A stretch of DNA of 64,000 bases from Micromonospora cremea (GTDB taxonomy: Bacteria; Actinomycetota; Actinomycetes; Mycobacteriales; Micromonosporaceae), in the NCBI RefSeq assembly GCF_900143515.1, contig NZ_FSQT01000002.1, positions 3,473,501 through 3,537,500 on the forward strand, read 5' to 3'. Positions 31,756 to 44,677 of this stretch are shown here, in pieces. Numbering within the stretch: position 1 is the stretch's first letter; the number at the start of each line of letters is the position of its first letter. The position numbers and the translations under genes were made by a program. The notes under the pieces are model-generated. The model was not told the DNA's origin and searched no databases. It saw only the letters and a list, made by a program, of their open reading frames with translations.

Positions 31756-32829
31756 GTGAGGGTGTTGGCGGCGATGTCGGGCGGGGTTGACTCGGCCGTG
31801 GCGGCGGCGCGGGCGGTGGCGGCCGGGCACGACGTGACCGGTGTGCACCTGGCGCTGGCCCGCAATCCGCAGACGTACCGGACCGGGGCGCGCGGCTGCT
31901 GCACCCTGGAGGACTCCCGGGACGCCCGGCGGGCCGCCGACGTGATCGGCATCCCGTTCTACGTCTGGGACATGGCCGACCGGTTCCACGAGGACGTGGT
32001 GGACGACTTCGTCGCCGAGTACGCCGCCGGTCGTACGCCGAATCCCTGCCTACGCTGCAACGAGAAGATCAAGTTCGCCGCGGTGCTGGACCGGGCGGTG
32101 GCCCTGGGCTTCGACGCGGTGGTCACCGGCCACCACGCCCGCCTCGGCCCGGACGGCCTGCTGCGACGCAGCGTCGACGTGGCCAAGGACCAGTCGTACG
32201 TGCTGGCCGTGCTCACCCGCGAGCAACTGGACCGGTCGATCTTCCCGCTCGGCGACTCGACCAAGGCGCAGGTCCGCGCCGAGGCTGCCGAGCGTGGCCT
32301 GGCGGTGGCCGACAAGCCGGACTCGCACGACATCTGCTTCATCGCCGACGGCGACACCCGCGGCTTCCTGGCCGGACGGCTCGGCGAGGCGCCCGGCGAC
32401 GTGGTGGACGCGAGCACCGGCGCGGTGGTCGGCAGCCACACCGGCGCGTACGCGTACACGGTGGGCCAGCGCCGCGGGCTGCACCTGGACCGGCCCGCCC
32501 CGGACGGCCGGCCGCGCTACGTGCTCTCCATCACCCCCAAGACCAACACGGTGACGGTCGGCCCGGCCGAGGCGCTGGAGGTGTCCGAGGTGCGTGCCGA
32601 ACGGCCGGTCTGGACCGGTGGCCCACGCCCGGACGCGCCGGTCGAGTGCGAGGTGCAGCTGCGCGCGCACGGCGACGTGGTGCCGGCCACCGTGGCCCTC
32701 GACGGCGCCACCCTCCACGCCGAGCTGCGCCGGCCGGTACGCGGCGTCGCCGCCGGCCAGGCCGTGGTGGCGTACCGGCCGGACCCGGCCGGCGACGTGG
32801 TCCTCGGCTCCGCCACCATCACCGGCTGA
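31756..32829 (+). CDS. mnmA: tRNA-specific 2-thiouridylase MnmA
   Basis: The 357-residue protein has the PP-loop [11 protein letters not shown] (about residues 7-17), the first catalytic cysteine C98 in [14 protein letters not shown] and the second, C194, in [15 protein letters not shown]. These two form the persulfide relay that thiolates U34 of tRNA Lys, Glu and Gln. GTG at 31756 follows a GGGAAGGGAG run. It is placed directly after the cysteine desulfurase, the likely sulfur donor, although a 322-base repeat-filled spacer separates them. Confidence 0.95.
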   Translation: MRVLAAMSGGVDSAVAAARAVAAGHDVTGVHLALARNPQTYRTGARGCCTLEDSRDARRAADVIGIPFYVWDMADRFHEDVVDDFVAEYAAGRTPNPCLRCNEKIKFAAVLDRAVALGFDAVVTGHHARLGPDGLLRRSVDVAKDQSYVLAVLTREQLDRSIFPLGDSTKAQVRAEAAERGLAVADKPDSHDICFIADGDTRGFLAGRLGEAPGDVVDASTGAVVGSHTGAYAYTVGQRRGLHLDRPAPDGRPRYVLSITPKTNTVTVGPAEALEVSEVRAERPVWTGGPRPDAPVECEVQLRAHGDVVPATVALDGATLHAELRRPVRGVAAGQAVVAYRPDPAGDVVLGSATITG

Positions 32830-32893
32830 CCCGGCACAGCGTCGCCCTGGCCGTCGCGGCCCGGGCGGCCGGCATACCGGATACCCTTCCGCC

Positions 32894-33898
32894 GTGACAG
32901 ATCAGGTGTGGCCCTGGCCGGTGGGCGCGGCAACCGGCATCGGTTCGCTGCCCGGCACCGACATCGCCGAGGCCCAGCGGGTGGTCCTCGGCGAGCTCCC
33001 CGCGCTGCCCCACCTTCCCGAGCTGCCGGCCCGCGGCCCCGGAGCCGACCTGATCGGTCGGACCGCGGGGCTGCTGGTCGAGCTGCCCGTCGAGCTGTAC
33101 ACGGGGCGCTGGCGGGTCGCCCCGCGCCCGGGCCGCGACCTGCGCCGGGCCCGTGACCTGATGGAACGCGACCTGGACCAGCTCGCCGAGCAGGCCGAGG
33201 GGTACGCCGGCCCGATCAAGGTGCAGGCCGCCGGCCCGCTCACCCTGGCCGCGACCCTGGAGCTGCCGATCGGCGGCCGACTGCTGCGCGACCCCGGCGC
33301 GGTCCGCGACCTGACCGGCTCCCTCGCCGAGGGGCTGCGCGCGCACGTCGCGGCGGTCGCCCGGCGACTGCCCCGCGCTTCGGTGCTGCTCCAGCTGGAC
33401 GAGCCGTCGCTGCCGACCGTGCTGGCCGGGCGGGTGCCCACCGAGAGCGGGCTGGGCGCGTACCGGGCGGTGGATTCGGCGGACGCGGCGGCGCTGCTGC
33501 GCACCGTCGTCGACGCGGCCGGCGTGCCGACCGTGGTGCACTGCTGCGCCCCGGACGTGCCGTTGGAGTTGATCCGTTCGACGGGCGCCGCCGGGGTGGC
33601 CCTCGACCTGGACCTGCTCACGGAGCTGGACCCGTTGGGTGAGGCGATCGACGCCGGCCTCGGGTTGCTGGCCGGGGCCGTGCCGACCCGGCCGCCGTCG
33701 ACCGGCCAGGCGCCGACCTCCGCGCAGGTGGCCGACCGGGTGCGCCAGCTCTGGGACCGGCTCGGCTTTCCCCGCCGGCAGCTCGCTCAGCAGGTGGTGG
33801 TCACCCCGGCCTGCGGGTTGGCCGGGGCCAGCCCGGAGTACGTCCGGGTGGTGCTGGCCGCGTGCCGGGACGCCGGCCGGCGGCTCGCCGAGGACTGA
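32894..33898 (+). CDS. MetE-like (cobalamin-independent methionine synthase C-terminal fold) protein
   Basis: The 334-residue protein resembles the C-terminal catalytic half of MetE/UROD-fold methyltransferases: IKVQAAGPLTLAATLELPIG (about residues 111-130), LLQLDEPSLPTV, the metal ligands of VVHCCAPDVP (H-x-C, about 215-224) and a late Cys in VVVTPACGLAGASPEYVR. It lacks the folate-binding N-terminal half, as in archaeal-type and several actinobacterial proteins of unknown methyl donor. GTG at 32894 has a GATACC box about 10 bases upstream and no ribosome-binding site, so it may be leaderless. Confidence 0.8.
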   Translation: MTDQVWPWPVGAATGIGSLPGTDIAEAQRVVLGELPALPHLPELPARGPGADLIGRTAGLLVELPVELYTGRWRVAPRPGRDLRRARDLMERDLDQLAEQAEGYAGPIKVQAAGPLTLAATLELPIGGRLLRDPGAVRDLTGSLAEGLRAHVAAVARRLPRASVLLQLDEPSLPTVLAGRVPTESGLGAYRAVDSADAAALLRTVVDAAGVPTVVHCCAPDVPLELIRSTGAAGVALDLDLLTELDPLGEAIDAGLGLLAGAVPTRPPSTGQAPTSAQVADRVRQLWDRLGFPRRQLAQQVVVTPACGLAGASPEYVRVVLAACRDAGRRLAED

Positions 33899-33934
33899 GG
33901 TTTCCTGTCGTACTCGGTGGGCAGGATGACGGTC

Positions 33935-34300
33935 ATGATTGGACAGCTACGTACAGTGGTGATCGATTGCCCGGATCCGCAGGCGCTGGCGGCGTTCTAC
34001 GCGGAGCTGCTCGGCGTGCCCCTGGTCGAGGGTGACTCCGATGACGAGTGGGTGGTGCTGGGCGGCCAGCCCGGGCACCAGCCGCGCCTGGCGTTCCAGC
34101 GGGCGCTCAATCTGCGTCCGCCGGCCTGGCCGGATCCGGAGCGCCCGCAGCAGTTCCACCTCGACGTGACCGTGGACGACATCGAGACCGCCGAGAAGGC
34201 GACGCTCGCGCTCGGCGCCCGCCGGCTGCCGGGCGGGGGCGCGGACTTCCGGGTCTACGTCGACCCTGCCGGCCACCCGTTCTGCCTCTGCTGGGACTGA
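33935..34300 (+). CDS. VOC-family (glyoxalase-like) protein
   Basis: The 121-residue protein has the VOC babbb pattern: RTVVIDCPDPQALAAFYAEL (about residues 6-25), then FHLDVTVDDIETAEKATLAL (about 75-94) and a closing RVYVDPAGHPFCLCW. Metal-ligand positions seem incomplete, so binding or resistance functions are as likely as catalysis. ATG at 33935 has GCAGGA eight bases upstream; ATG 33926 overlaps that site. Confidence 0.8.
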   Translation: MIGQLRTVVIDCPDPQALAAFYAELLGVPLVEGDSDDEWVVLGGQPGHQPRLAFQRALNLRPPAWPDPERPQQFHLDVTVDDIETAEKATLALGARRLPGGGADFRVYVDPAGHPFCLCWD

Positions 34301-34330
34301 CTTTGGTGTGGGCCGCGTCGGCCGGGCATC

Positions 34331-35341
34331 ATGGCCGCCGTGGCCCACGACCCTCTGCTGCGCGCCTCTGGCTCGCTCTTCGGCCTTGCCTATGGTGACG
34401 CGATCGGCAAGCCGACCGAATTCCTGACCGTCGCCGAAATCGAGCACCGGTACGGTCCGGCCGGTCCACGTGACCTGTCCGGCGAGCCGGCGCTGGTCAC
34501 CGACGACACCCAGATGGCGCTGGCGGTGGGCTGGGCGCTGCACGAGGCTCCGTCGCTCACCCCGAAGGGGGTGGAGCCGCTGCTCCGGCGGCGCTTCCTG
34601 GCCTGGGCGGTCAGCCCGGACAACAATCGCGCCCCCGGCATGACCTGCCTTCGCGCCTGCGCCGAGCTGGGTCGCGGGCTCCGCTGGCAGGAGGCGACGG
34701 TGACCGCGTCCAAGGGGTGCGGTGCCAACATGCGGGTGACGCCGGTCGGCTTGCTCGATGTGGACCTGGACACGCTGGCCGGGCTGGCTCAGTTGCAGGC
34801 CGGGTTGACCCACGGCCACCCGACCGGGCTGGCGGCCAGCGAGCTCACCGCGTACGCGGTCTTCGCCCTGCGCGGGGGCGCCACGCTCGCCGAGCTTCCC
34901 GCGATTCTCACCGAGCGGGCGCGGACGCAGCGCCGCGTGTACCGGGAACAGTGGCTGGGTGACCTCTGGCAGCGCGCCGGGGTCGGCACCGCGGAGGACT
35001 TCATCGCGCGGGGCTGGGATGAGTGCCTGGCGGTGCTGGGCCGGCTGACGGCCGCCCTGGGCCAGCCGGACGACGGCGGTGACCCGTGCCGGGCCACCGG
35101 GGAGGGCTGGGTGGCCGAGGAGGCGCTGGCGACCGCTCTGCTCTGCGCCGTACGGCACGCCGACGACCCGGTCGCGGCGCTGGCCCGGGGTGCGACCACC
35201 GCCGGGGACTCCGACTCGATCGCCGCTCTGGCCGGCGCCTTCGTGGGCGCGGCCGCCGGGATGACCGCCTGGCCGCCGGGGTGGGCCGACCGGATCGAGT
35301 ACGCCGACCAGCTCGCCACGCTCGGCGCGGCCTGGGACTGA
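34331..35341 (+). CDS. ADP-ribosylglycohydrolase (DraG/ARH family)
   Basis: The 336-residue all-helical protein has the ARH metal motifs: GSLFGLAYGDAIGKPTE (about residues 14-30), TDDTQMALAVGWAL (about 58-71) and the C-terminal TAGDSDSIAALAGAFVGA (about 287-304). It should remove ADP-ribose from protein or small molecules, with two Mg ions at the listed aspartates. No ADP-ribosyltransferase or macrodomain gene is adjacent, so the substrate is open. ATG at 34331 has no strong ribosome-binding site; GTG 34340 is an alternative. Confidence 0.88.
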   Translation: MAAVAHDPLLRASGSLFGLAYGDAIGKPTEFLTVAEIEHRYGPAGPRDLSGEPALVTDDTQMALAVGWALHEAPSLTPKGVEPLLRRRFLAWAVSPDNNRAPGMTCLRACAELGRGLRWQEATVTASKGCGANMRVTPVGLLDVDLDTLAGLAQLQAGLTHGHPTGLAASELTAYAVFALRGGATLAELPAILTERARTQRRVYREQWLGDLWQRAGVGTAEDFIARGWDECLAVLGRLTAALGQPDDGGDPCRATGEGWVAEEALATALLCAVRHADDPVAALARGATTAGDSDSIAALAGAFVGAAAGMTAWPPGWADRIEYADQLATLGAAWD

Positions 35342-35393
35342 TCCTCGTCCCCGCTCCCGGAGCTGTCCTGCCTGGCCGGACCGAGCCGGGTGA

Positions 35394-38306
<2,913 letters not shown>

Positions 38307-38412
38307 CCGCTCCGGCGACCGCTGGCCGCGCATACCAACTTAATTACGACTACGACCGATTCGTGACTGTCATACCGGGAAACCCGGGGCTGAGGGCGTT
38401 TCATTGGGTCAC

Positions 38413-38449
38413 GGCGTGCATACGGGCACGCCGACCGTTGGTCGGGAGG
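38413..38449 (+). promoter_or_regulatory. 5' leader hairpin and ribosome-binding site of the GGDEF-EAL gene
   Basis: GGCGTGC (38413-38419) pairs with GCACGCC (38426-38432), 12 bases before a strong GGGAGG (38444-38449). A smaller CCGGG-AAA-CCCGG hairpin lies just upstream. The arrangement could limit ribosome access, but it does not match the c-di-GMP riboswitches that I know. Confidence 0.3.
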
Positions 38450-38453
38450 TGTG

Positions 38454-41108
38454 ATGGAGGTCGCCGACCCGCGCAACTCCGTCCCGCCCGGACGGGTGGC
38501 GCCGTTCACCGCCTTCATCGTCAGCATCCTGGCGGTCGCCGCGTTGACCGCCGCCGGTCCACTCGCGACGCTCCCGGCCGAGCTGTCCCGGCTGCCGGTG
38601 GCGTTCTGGACGATGGCCGCGCTCGCGCTGGTCTGCGACGCCCGCCCGTTCGTGCCCCCGGGGCGCCGGCAGTCCTCCGCGGTCTTCCCGTCCACCTGCT
38701 TCACCTTCGCGATCCTGCTCGGCTGGGGGCTCGGCCCGGCGGTGGCGGTGCAGGCGGTCGGGGTGGTCGTCTCGGGCTGGCGGATGCGGCACGCCGCGTG
38801 GCGGACGGCGTTCAACGTCGGCCAGTACGCCTGCGCCCTCGCCGCCGCGTACGGGATCCTCCAGCTCGGGCCGGGCATCGTCTTCTCCGGCGGTCGGTTG
38901 CACTGGACCGACGTGGTCGCCGTCGGCGGCGCCACGGTGGCCTGGTTCGTGGTCAACTACGGGCTGGTCAGCTGGGCGGTACGGCTGCGCTTCGGCGACC
39001 GGTGGTGGCCCACCGTCCGGCAGGGCCTCGGTTTCGAACTGCTCTCCACGGGCTCACTGCTGCTGCTCGCCCCGGTGCTGGTCGCCGCGGCGCGGGTCAG
39101 CGCGGCGCTGATTCCGCTGGTGCTGGTGCCGCTCTTCGCCGTGTACCGGATGGCCCGGCTGACCGTCGAGCAGCAGCACCTCGCCGCCGCGGACCCGCTC
39201 ACCGGGCTGCCCAACCGCAAGGCCCTGCTGGCCGAGGTGGCGGAGCAGGTGCACCTGCACGCCGAGCGGACCGCTCGCGGCGAACCCGATGGGCACCTGG
39301 CGCTGCTGCTGATCGACCTGGACCGCTTCAAGAACGTCAACGACGCGCTCGGGCACGCCGTGGGCGACCGGCTGCTCGTCGAGGTCAGCGCCCGACTCAC
39401 CGACGTGGAGCCCCGCCCGCAGATGATCGCCCGGCTCGGCGGCGACGAGTTCGCCATCGTGATGACCGGGCTGACCGACGCGAGCCAGGCGCGTGACCTG
39501 GCCGACCGGGTGGTCGCGGCGCTGGCCGAGCCGGTGCCGCTGGACGGGCTGCCACTGGACGTGGGCGGCTCGATCGGGATCGCGCTCTTCCCGGAGCACG
39601 GCGAGGACTTCGCCACCCTGATGCGCCACGCCGACGTGGCGATGTACGACGCCAAGCACCGCAACGACACGGTGGCCGTCTACGCCCCGGCATCCGATCA
39701 CAACTCCGCCGAGCGGCTCAGCCTCCTCGCCGACCTGCGCCGGGTACTGGAGTCCGGCCCGTCGGTCGACGACCCGCTGGACGCCGAGCCGGCGGGACAC
39801 GCCCGGCCGGCGGGAACGGCCGACGAGGACGACCGGGACGCGGGGGCGGCCGAGTCGGGTGGCGCCGAGCGGGCGGCCGACCTACCCCTCGGCACGGCGG
39901 CGGAGGTGCGCGGCGGGGATGGTGCGGCGCTGCCCAGCGGTGACCTGCGCCCCGCCGAGGCCGCGCCGCACGAGGACGCGTCGCCGGTGGTCGCCGCGCT
40001 CCCGCCGTCCGGCGGCCGGTGGTGGGGGCGCCGCCGCCGGCCGGGCACCGAGCTGACGCACGCCGACGAGCTGATCAACCGGATCGCCACCGGCGCCGAC
40101 CCGATCCGTGGCCGGAACACCCGCGCCACGGTCGCCGGCACCCGCCCGGGCCCGGTCCGGGACCGGCGCGCCGGGGGCGGGCAGGGACGGCGATCGCCGA
40201 ACGGGGGCGCGGTGTCCGCGCTGGCTGGCGGCGGCGCCGGTCCGCGACGTGACGTCGGGCCGGCCACGCCGGACGTGCCGCTCGGGCCGACCGGTTGGGC
40301 GCACTCCGGCGGTGAGACGGCCGACGACGCCGGCGAGATCACCATGTACTACCAGCCGCAGATCGCCATCGCGACCGGCGAGGTGGTCGGCGTCGAGGCG
40401 CTGCTGCGCTGGCGGCACCCACGGCGGGGGATGGTCGACCCGGAGGAGCTGATCCGGGTGGCCGAGCAGAGCGCGGTGATGCGACTGCTCACCCGGCGGG
40501 TGGTCGACGACGTGGTGGAGCAGCTCGCCAAGTGGTCGGCGGCCGGCATCGGGCTGCGGGCGGCACTGAACGTGAGCGTGCGTGACCTGCACACCGGCGA
40601 GATCGCCGACCAGATCGCCGACCGGCTGAGCCGCTACGGGGTGCCGGCCGAGCGGCTGCAACTGGAGATCACCGAGGGTGCCCTGATGGCCGACCCGCGC
40701 CGGGTGCTGGCCACGATCTCCCGGCTGCACCGGATCGGGGTGGCCATAGCCCTGGACGACTTCGGCACCGGGTATTCCTCACTGCAGCACCTGCGTCGGC
40801 TACCGCTGTCCGAGGTGAAGGTGGACCGCTCGTTCGTGCTGGGCATGGCCGACGACGCCGACGACGCGGCGATCGTCCGGTCGATGATCGAGCTGGCCGG
40901 CGCGCTGGGGCTGCGGGTGGTCGCCGAGGGCGTGGAGGACGAGCGGACCTGGCGGATGCTGCACGCCGCCGGCTGCGACGCCGCGCAGGGCTGGTTCTAC
41001 GCCCGACCGATGCCCGCCGAGGAGCTGGTCACCTGGCTGGCCCGGTACCGACCGGTCCGCCCGAGCGGCGGCCCGGAGCCGGACGCCGGCCGTCGTCCGA
41101 CCCGCTGA
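38454..41108 (+). CDS. Membrane diguanylate cyclase/phosphodiesterase (GGDEF-EAL)
   Basis: The 884-residue protein has about six N-terminal membrane helices (residues 15-230, MASE-like), a GGDEF domain with the intact motif [10 protein letters not shown] (GGDEF at 329-333), a poorly ordered Ala/Gly/Pro linker of about 190 residues (430-620), and an EAL domain. EAL residues present: E648 in [41 protein letters not shown] and VAEGVED. Both activities are thus possible, making or degrading cyclic di-GMP at the membrane. Monocistronic between ligA and gatC. A degenerate relative lies at 53464. Confidence 0.92.
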   Translation: MEVADPRNSVPPGRVAPFTAFIVSILAVAALTAAGPLATLPAELSRLPVAFWTMAALALVCDARPFVPPGRRQSSAVFPSTCFTFAILLGWGLGPAVAVQAVGVVVSGWRMRHAAWRTAFNVGQYACALAAAYGILQLGPGIVFSGGRLHWTDVVAVGGATVAWFVVNYGLVSWAVRLRFGDRWWPTVRQGLGFELLSTGSLLLLAPVLVAAARVSAALIPLVLVPLFAVYRMARLTVEQQHLAAADPLTGLPNRKALLAEVAEQVHLHAERTARGEPDGHLALLLIDLDRFKNVNDALGHAVGDRLLVEVSARLTDVEPRPQMIARLGGDEFAIVMTGLTDASQARDLADRVVAALAEPVPLDGLPLDVGGSIGIALFPEHGEDFATLMRHADVAMYDAKHRNDTVAVYAPASDHNSAERLSLLADLRRVLESGPSVDDPLDAEPAGHARPAGTADEDDRDAGAAESGGAERAADLPLGTAAEVRGGDGAALPSGDLRPAEAAPHEDASPVVAALPPSGGRWWGRRRRPGTELTHADELINRIATGADPIRGRNTRATVAGTRPGPVRDRRAGGGQGRRSPNGGAVSALAGGGAGPRRDVGPATPDVPLGPTGWAHSGGETADDAGEITMYYQPQIAIATGEVVGVEALLRWRHPRRGMVDPEELIRVAEQSAVMRLLTRRVVDDVVEQLAKWSAAGIGLRAALNVSVRDLHTGEIADQIADRLSRYGVPAERLQLEITEGALMADPRRVLATISRLHRIGVAIALDDFGTGYSSLQHLRRLPLSEVKVDRSFVLGMADDADDAAIVRSMIELAGALGLRVVAEGVEDERTWRMLHAAGCDAAQGWFYARPMPAEELVTWLARYRPVRPSGGPEPDAGRRPTR

Positions 41109-41162
41109 CCCGCCCGCCGACGCGGCGCGAGAGGCCGGCGGAGGGGGAGTCGTGGACGCGGC

Positions 41163-41192
41163 ACCGGAGCGGAACAATAGACTCGCTCCGGT
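41163..41192 (+). promoter_or_regulatory. Hairpin around an AATAGACT box upstream of gatC
   Basis: ACCGGAGCG (41163-41171) pairs with CGCTCCGGT (41184-41192). The 12-base loop holds AATAGACT, in which TAGACT (41178-41183) is a fair -10 hexamer for gatCAB. It could be the operon promoter, since no other -10 is evident before gatC. Confidence 0.35.
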
Positions 41193-41266
41193 CACCGCGC
41201 GTCACGCTCCACCCGTCGCGCGATCGGCACACCGCCCGACCAGCAGGACATCAGAAGGGGGCACGG

Positions 41267-41572
41267 ATGGCCGCCATCTCCCGCGAGGAGGTCGCGCACC
41301 TGGCGCGCCTGTCGCGGCTCGCCGTCACCGAGGAGGAGCTGGACATGTTCGCCGGCCAGCTCGACGTGATCCTCCAGGCGGTCGCCCAGGTCGGCGAGGT
41401 CGCCGCGGCGGACATCCCGCCGACCTCGCACTCGGTGCCGCTGACCAACATCTTCCGCGAGGACGTGGTCACGCCGTGCCTGACCCCGCAGGAGGTGCTG
41501 TCGGGCGCACCCGACGTCGAGGACCAGCGGTTCCGCGTACCGCGGATCCTGAGTGAGGATGTGGCCTCATGA
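41267..41572 (+). CDS. gatC: Aspartyl/glutamyl-tRNA amidotransferase subunit C
   Basis: The 101-residue protein matches Gat[21 protein letters not shown] (about residues 4-23), with [14 protein letters not shown] and [20 protein letters not shown]. GatC stabilises GatA and GatB in the complex that converts Glu-tRNA(Gln) and Asp-tRNA(Asn) to the amides. AGAAGGGGG precedes the ATG. Its TGA overlaps the gatA ATG (ATGA). Confidence 0.95.
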   Translation: MAAISREEVAHLARLSRLAVTEEELDMFAGQLDVILQAVAQVGEVAAADIPPTSHSVPLTNIFREDVVTPCLTPQEVLSGAPDVEDQRFRVPRILSEDVAS

Positions 41573-43044
41573 GCGACCTGACCAGAATGACCGCGACGGA
41601 GATCGCCGCCCTGGTCGCTGGCGGCGAGACCTCCGCCGTCGAGGTGACCCGCGCCCACCTGGACCGGATCGCCGCGGTCGACGACCGGGTGCACGCCTTC
41701 CTGCACGTGGACACCGACGGCGCGCTGGCCGCCGCCCGCGCCGTGGACGAGCGCCGGGCCGCCGGCGAGGAGCTGGGCCCGCTGGCCGGCGTGCCGGTCG
41801 CGGTGAAGGACGTGCTCGCCACCCGGGGCGTGCCGACCACCGTGGGGTCGAAGATCCTGGAGGGCTGGCGCCCGCCGTACGACGCGACGATCGTGCAGCG
41901 GCTGCGTGAGGCCGGCACGGTGATGCTCGGCAAGACGAACATGGACGAGTTCGCGATGGGCTCCTCCACCGAATACTCGGCGTACGGCGCGACGCACAAC
42001 CCGTGGGACCTGAGCCGGATCCCGGGCGGCTCAGGTGGCGGCAGCGCCGCCGCGCTGGCCGCGTACGAGGCGCCGCTGGCGATCGGCTCGGACACCGGCG
42101 GCTCGATCCGCCAGCCCGGCGCGGTCACCGGCACCGTCGGCGTGAAGCCCACCTACGGCGGCACCTCCCGCTACGGGCTGGTCGCCTTCTCCTCGTCGCT
42201 GGACACCCCCGGCCCGTGCGCCCGTACGGTGCTCGACGCGGCCCTGCTGCACCAGGTGATCGGCGGGCACGACCCGCGCGACTCCACCTCGATCCCGCAG
42301 CCGGTGCCGGACGTGGTGGCCGCGGCGAAGCTCGGCGCGACCGGTGACCTGACCGGCGTGCGGCTCGGCATCGTCAGCGAGTTCGTCGGTGAGGGCGCCG
42401 AGCCGGGCGTGATGGCCGCGTTCCGCGAGGCGGTGGACGCGCTGGCCAAGCTGGGTGCGGAGATCGTCGACGTGTCCTGCCCGACCTTCGCCTACGCGCT
42501 GCCCGCGTACTACCTGATCGCCCCGAGCGAGTGCTCCTCCAACCTGGCCCGGTTCGACGGCGTCCGGTTCGGCCTGCGGGTCGGCGACGACGGCAACCGG
42601 TCGCTGGAGGAGGTCATGTCGCTGACCCGGGAGGCCGGTTTCGGCCCCGAGGTCAAGCGCCGGATCATGATTGGCACGTACGCGCTGTCGTCGGGTTACT
42701 ACGACGCGTACTATGGGCAGGCGCAGAAGGTCCGGACGCTGATCACGCGGGACTTCACCGCCGCGTTCGAGCGGGTCGACGCCCTGATCTCGCCGACCAC
42801 CCCGTCCGTGGCGTTCCCGATGGGCGCGCGCACCGCCGACCCGTACCAGATGTACCTGGCCGACCTGTTCACCATCCCGACGAACCTGTACGGCGGACCG
42901 GGCATCTCGGTGCCCTGCGGCCTCTCCGAGGGGCTGCCCGTCGGCCTGCAGGTGATGGCCCCGACGATGGCCGACGACCGGATGTACCGGGTCGCCGCCG
43001 CGCTGGAGTCCGCGGTCGGCACGTTCACCCCACCGGCACTGTGA
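41569..43044 (+). CDS. gatA: Aspartyl/glutamyl-tRNA amidotransferase subunit A
   Basis: The 491-residue protein is an amidase-signature enzyme: catalytic Lys in [13 protein letters not shown] (about residues 77-89), the Gly/Ser-rich [20 protein letters not shown] (about 150-169) with cis-Ser, and nucleophile Ser in [11 protein letters not shown] (about 171-181). It releases ammonia from glutamine and channels it to GatB. Second gene of gatCAB. Confidence 0.96.
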   Translation: MSDLTRMTATEIAALVAGGETSAVEVTRAHLDRIAAVDDRVHAFLHVDTDGALAAARAVDERRAAGEELGPLAGVPVAVKDVLATRGVPTTVGSKILEGWRPPYDATIVQRLREAGTVMLGKTNMDEFAMGSSTEYSAYGATHNPWDLSRIPGGSGGGSAAALAAYEAPLAIGSDTGGSIRQPGAVTGTVGVKPTYGGTSRYGLVAFSSSLDTPGPCARTVLDAALLHQVIGGHDPRDSTSIPQPVPDVVAAAKLGATGDLTGVRLGIVSEFVGEGAEPGVMAAFREAVDALAKLGAEIVDVSCPTFAYALPAYYLIAPSECSSNLARFDGVRFGLRVGDDGNRSLEEVMSLTREAGFGPEVKRRIMIGTYALSSGYYDAYYGQAQKVRTLITRDFTAAFERVDALISPTTPSVAFPMGARTADPYQMYLADLFTIPTNLYGGPGISVPCGLSEGLPVGLQVMAPTMADDRMYRVAAALESAVGTFTPPAL

Positions 43045-43057
43045 GGCAGGAGCCCAG

Positions 43058-44557
43058 ATGACGACGACGCTGCCCGCGTACGACGAGGTCGTCGCGCGCT
43101 ACGAACCGGTGATCGGCCTGGAGACCCACGTCGAGCTGGGCACGAACACCAAGATGTTCTGCGGCTGCCCGACCGACTTCGGTGGCGAGCCGAACACCCG
43201 GGTCTGCCCGGTCTGCCTGGGCCTGCCTGGTTCGCTGCCGGTGGCCAACAAGGCGGCCATCGAGGCGATCATCCGGATCGGCCTGGCGCTGAACTGCTCC
43301 ATCGCCGAGTGGTGCCGGTTCGCCCGGAAGAACTACTTCTACCCGGACATGCCGAAGAACTTCCAGATCAGCCAGTACGACGAGCCGATCTGCGTCGACG
43401 GCTACCTGGACGTCGAGGTCAACGGCGAGACGGTGCGGATCGAGATCGAGCGGGTGCACCTGGAGGAGGACACCGGCAAGACGCTGCACGTCGGTGGCGC
43501 CACCGGCCGCATCCACGGCGCGACCGAGTCGCTGGTCGACTACAACCGGGCCGGCATTCCGCTGGTCGAGATCGTCACCAAGCCCATCCCGGGCACCGGC
43601 GCGCTCGCGCCCGACGTGGCCCGGGCGTACGTCACCGAACTGCGGGACGTGATCCGCACTCTCGGCGTCTCGGACGTGCGGATGGAGGAGGGTTCGCTGC
43701 GCTGCGACGTGAACACCTCGCTCAACCTGCCGGGGCAGGAGTGGGGCACCCGCACCGAGACCAAGAACGTCAACTCGCTGCGCTCGGTGGAGCGGGCGGT
43801 CCGCTCGGAGATGCTGCGGCAGGCCTCGGTGCTGGACGCCGGCGGCCGGATCACGCAGGAGACCCGGCACTTCCACGAGGACACCGGCGACACCACCCCG
43901 GGACGCTCCAAGGAGACCGCGACCGACTACCGGTACTTCCCGGAGCCGGACCTGGCGCCGATCGCCCCGGACCCGGCCTGGGTCGCGGAGCTGAAGGCCG
44001 CCCTGCCGGAGCTGCCGCGGGTGCACCGGCGCCGCCTCCAGCAGCAGTGGGGCCTGTCCGACCTGGACATGCAGTCGGTGCTGAACGCCGGTGCGGTCGA
44101 GCTGATCGAGGCGACCGTCGCCGCCGGCGCCACGCCGGCCGCCGCCCGTAAGTGGTGGCTCGGCGAGCTGTCCCGCAGGGCCAACGAGAGCGGCGTGGAG
44201 CTGGCTGACATCGGCGCCACCCCGGCCCAGGTCGCCGAGTTGCAGGGCCTGGTCGACGCCGGAAAGCTCAACGACAAGATGGCCCGCGCGGTGCTGGAGG
44301 GCGTGGTCGACGGTGAGGGCTCGCCCACCGAGATCATGACCAACCGGGGCCTGGAGGTCGTGTCGGACACCGGCGCGCTCACCGCCGCGGTGGACGAGGC
44401 GATCGCCGCCAACCCCGGCATCGCGGACAAGATCCGTAGCGGCAAGGTCGCCGCGGCCGGCGCGCTGGTCGGCGCGGTCATGAAGACCACGCGCGGCCAG
44501 GCCGACGCGAAGACCGTCCGCGAGCTGGTCCTGGAGCGCCTCGGCGTCCAGGGCTGA
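43058..44557 (+). CDS. gatB: Aspartyl/glutamyl-tRNA amidotransferase subunit B
   Basis: The 499-residue protein has the GatB kinase-like N-terminal domain ([20 protein letters not shown], about residues 12-31, and zinc-type cysteines CGCP and CPVC) and the C-terminal YqeY/tail domain ([20 protein letters not shown]). It binds tRNA and phosphorylates the misacylated residue. Starts 13 bases after gatA; a terminator follows. Confidence 0.96.
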   Translation: MTTTLPAYDEVVARYEPVIGLETHVELGTNTKMFCGCPTDFGGEPNTRVCPVCLGLPGSLPVANKAAIEAIIRIGLALNCSIAEWCRFARKNYFYPDMPKNFQISQYDEPICVDGYLDVEVNGETVRIEIERVHLEEDTGKTLHVGGATGRIHGATESLVDYNRAGIPLVEIVTKPIPGTGALAPDVARAYVTELRDVIRTLGVSDVRMEEGSLRCDVNTSLNLPGQEWGTRTETKNVNSLRSVERAVRSEMLRQASVLDAGGRITQETRHFHEDTGDTTPGRSKETATDYRYFPEPDLAPIAPDPAWVAELKAALPELPRVHRRRLQQQWGLSDLDMQSVLNAGAVELIEATVAAGATPAAARKWWLGELSRRANESGVELADIGATPAQVAELQGLVDAGKLNDKMARAVLEGVVDGEGSPTEIMTNRGLEVVSDTGALTAAVDEAIAANPGIADKIRSGKVAAAGALVGAVMKTTRGQADAKTVRELVLERLGVQG

Positions 44558-44570
44558 AACCCGCCCGGAG

Positions 44571-44601
44571 CAGGCCGTCGCCGTGACCCGGCGGCGGCCT
44601 G
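44571..44601 (+). terminator. Terminator hairpin of the gatCAB operon
   Basis: CAGGCCGTCGCCG (44571-44583) pairs with CGGCGGCGGCCTG (44589-44601), one G-T pair, 5-base loop, 13 bases after the gatB stop. Confidence 0.7.
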
Positions 44602-44677
44602 TAACCGCTGTCGCGTACGCGGCCACCCCGCGTCCCCCTCGCGAGGGCGTCAACGACGACGCCCGGATGGAGTCACC

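Noticed and set aside
38307..38453. A c-di-GMP riboswitch upstream of the GGDEF-EAL gene
   Set aside because: Two small hairpins are present but the conserved core and tetraloop arrangement of GEMM riboswitches is not seen.
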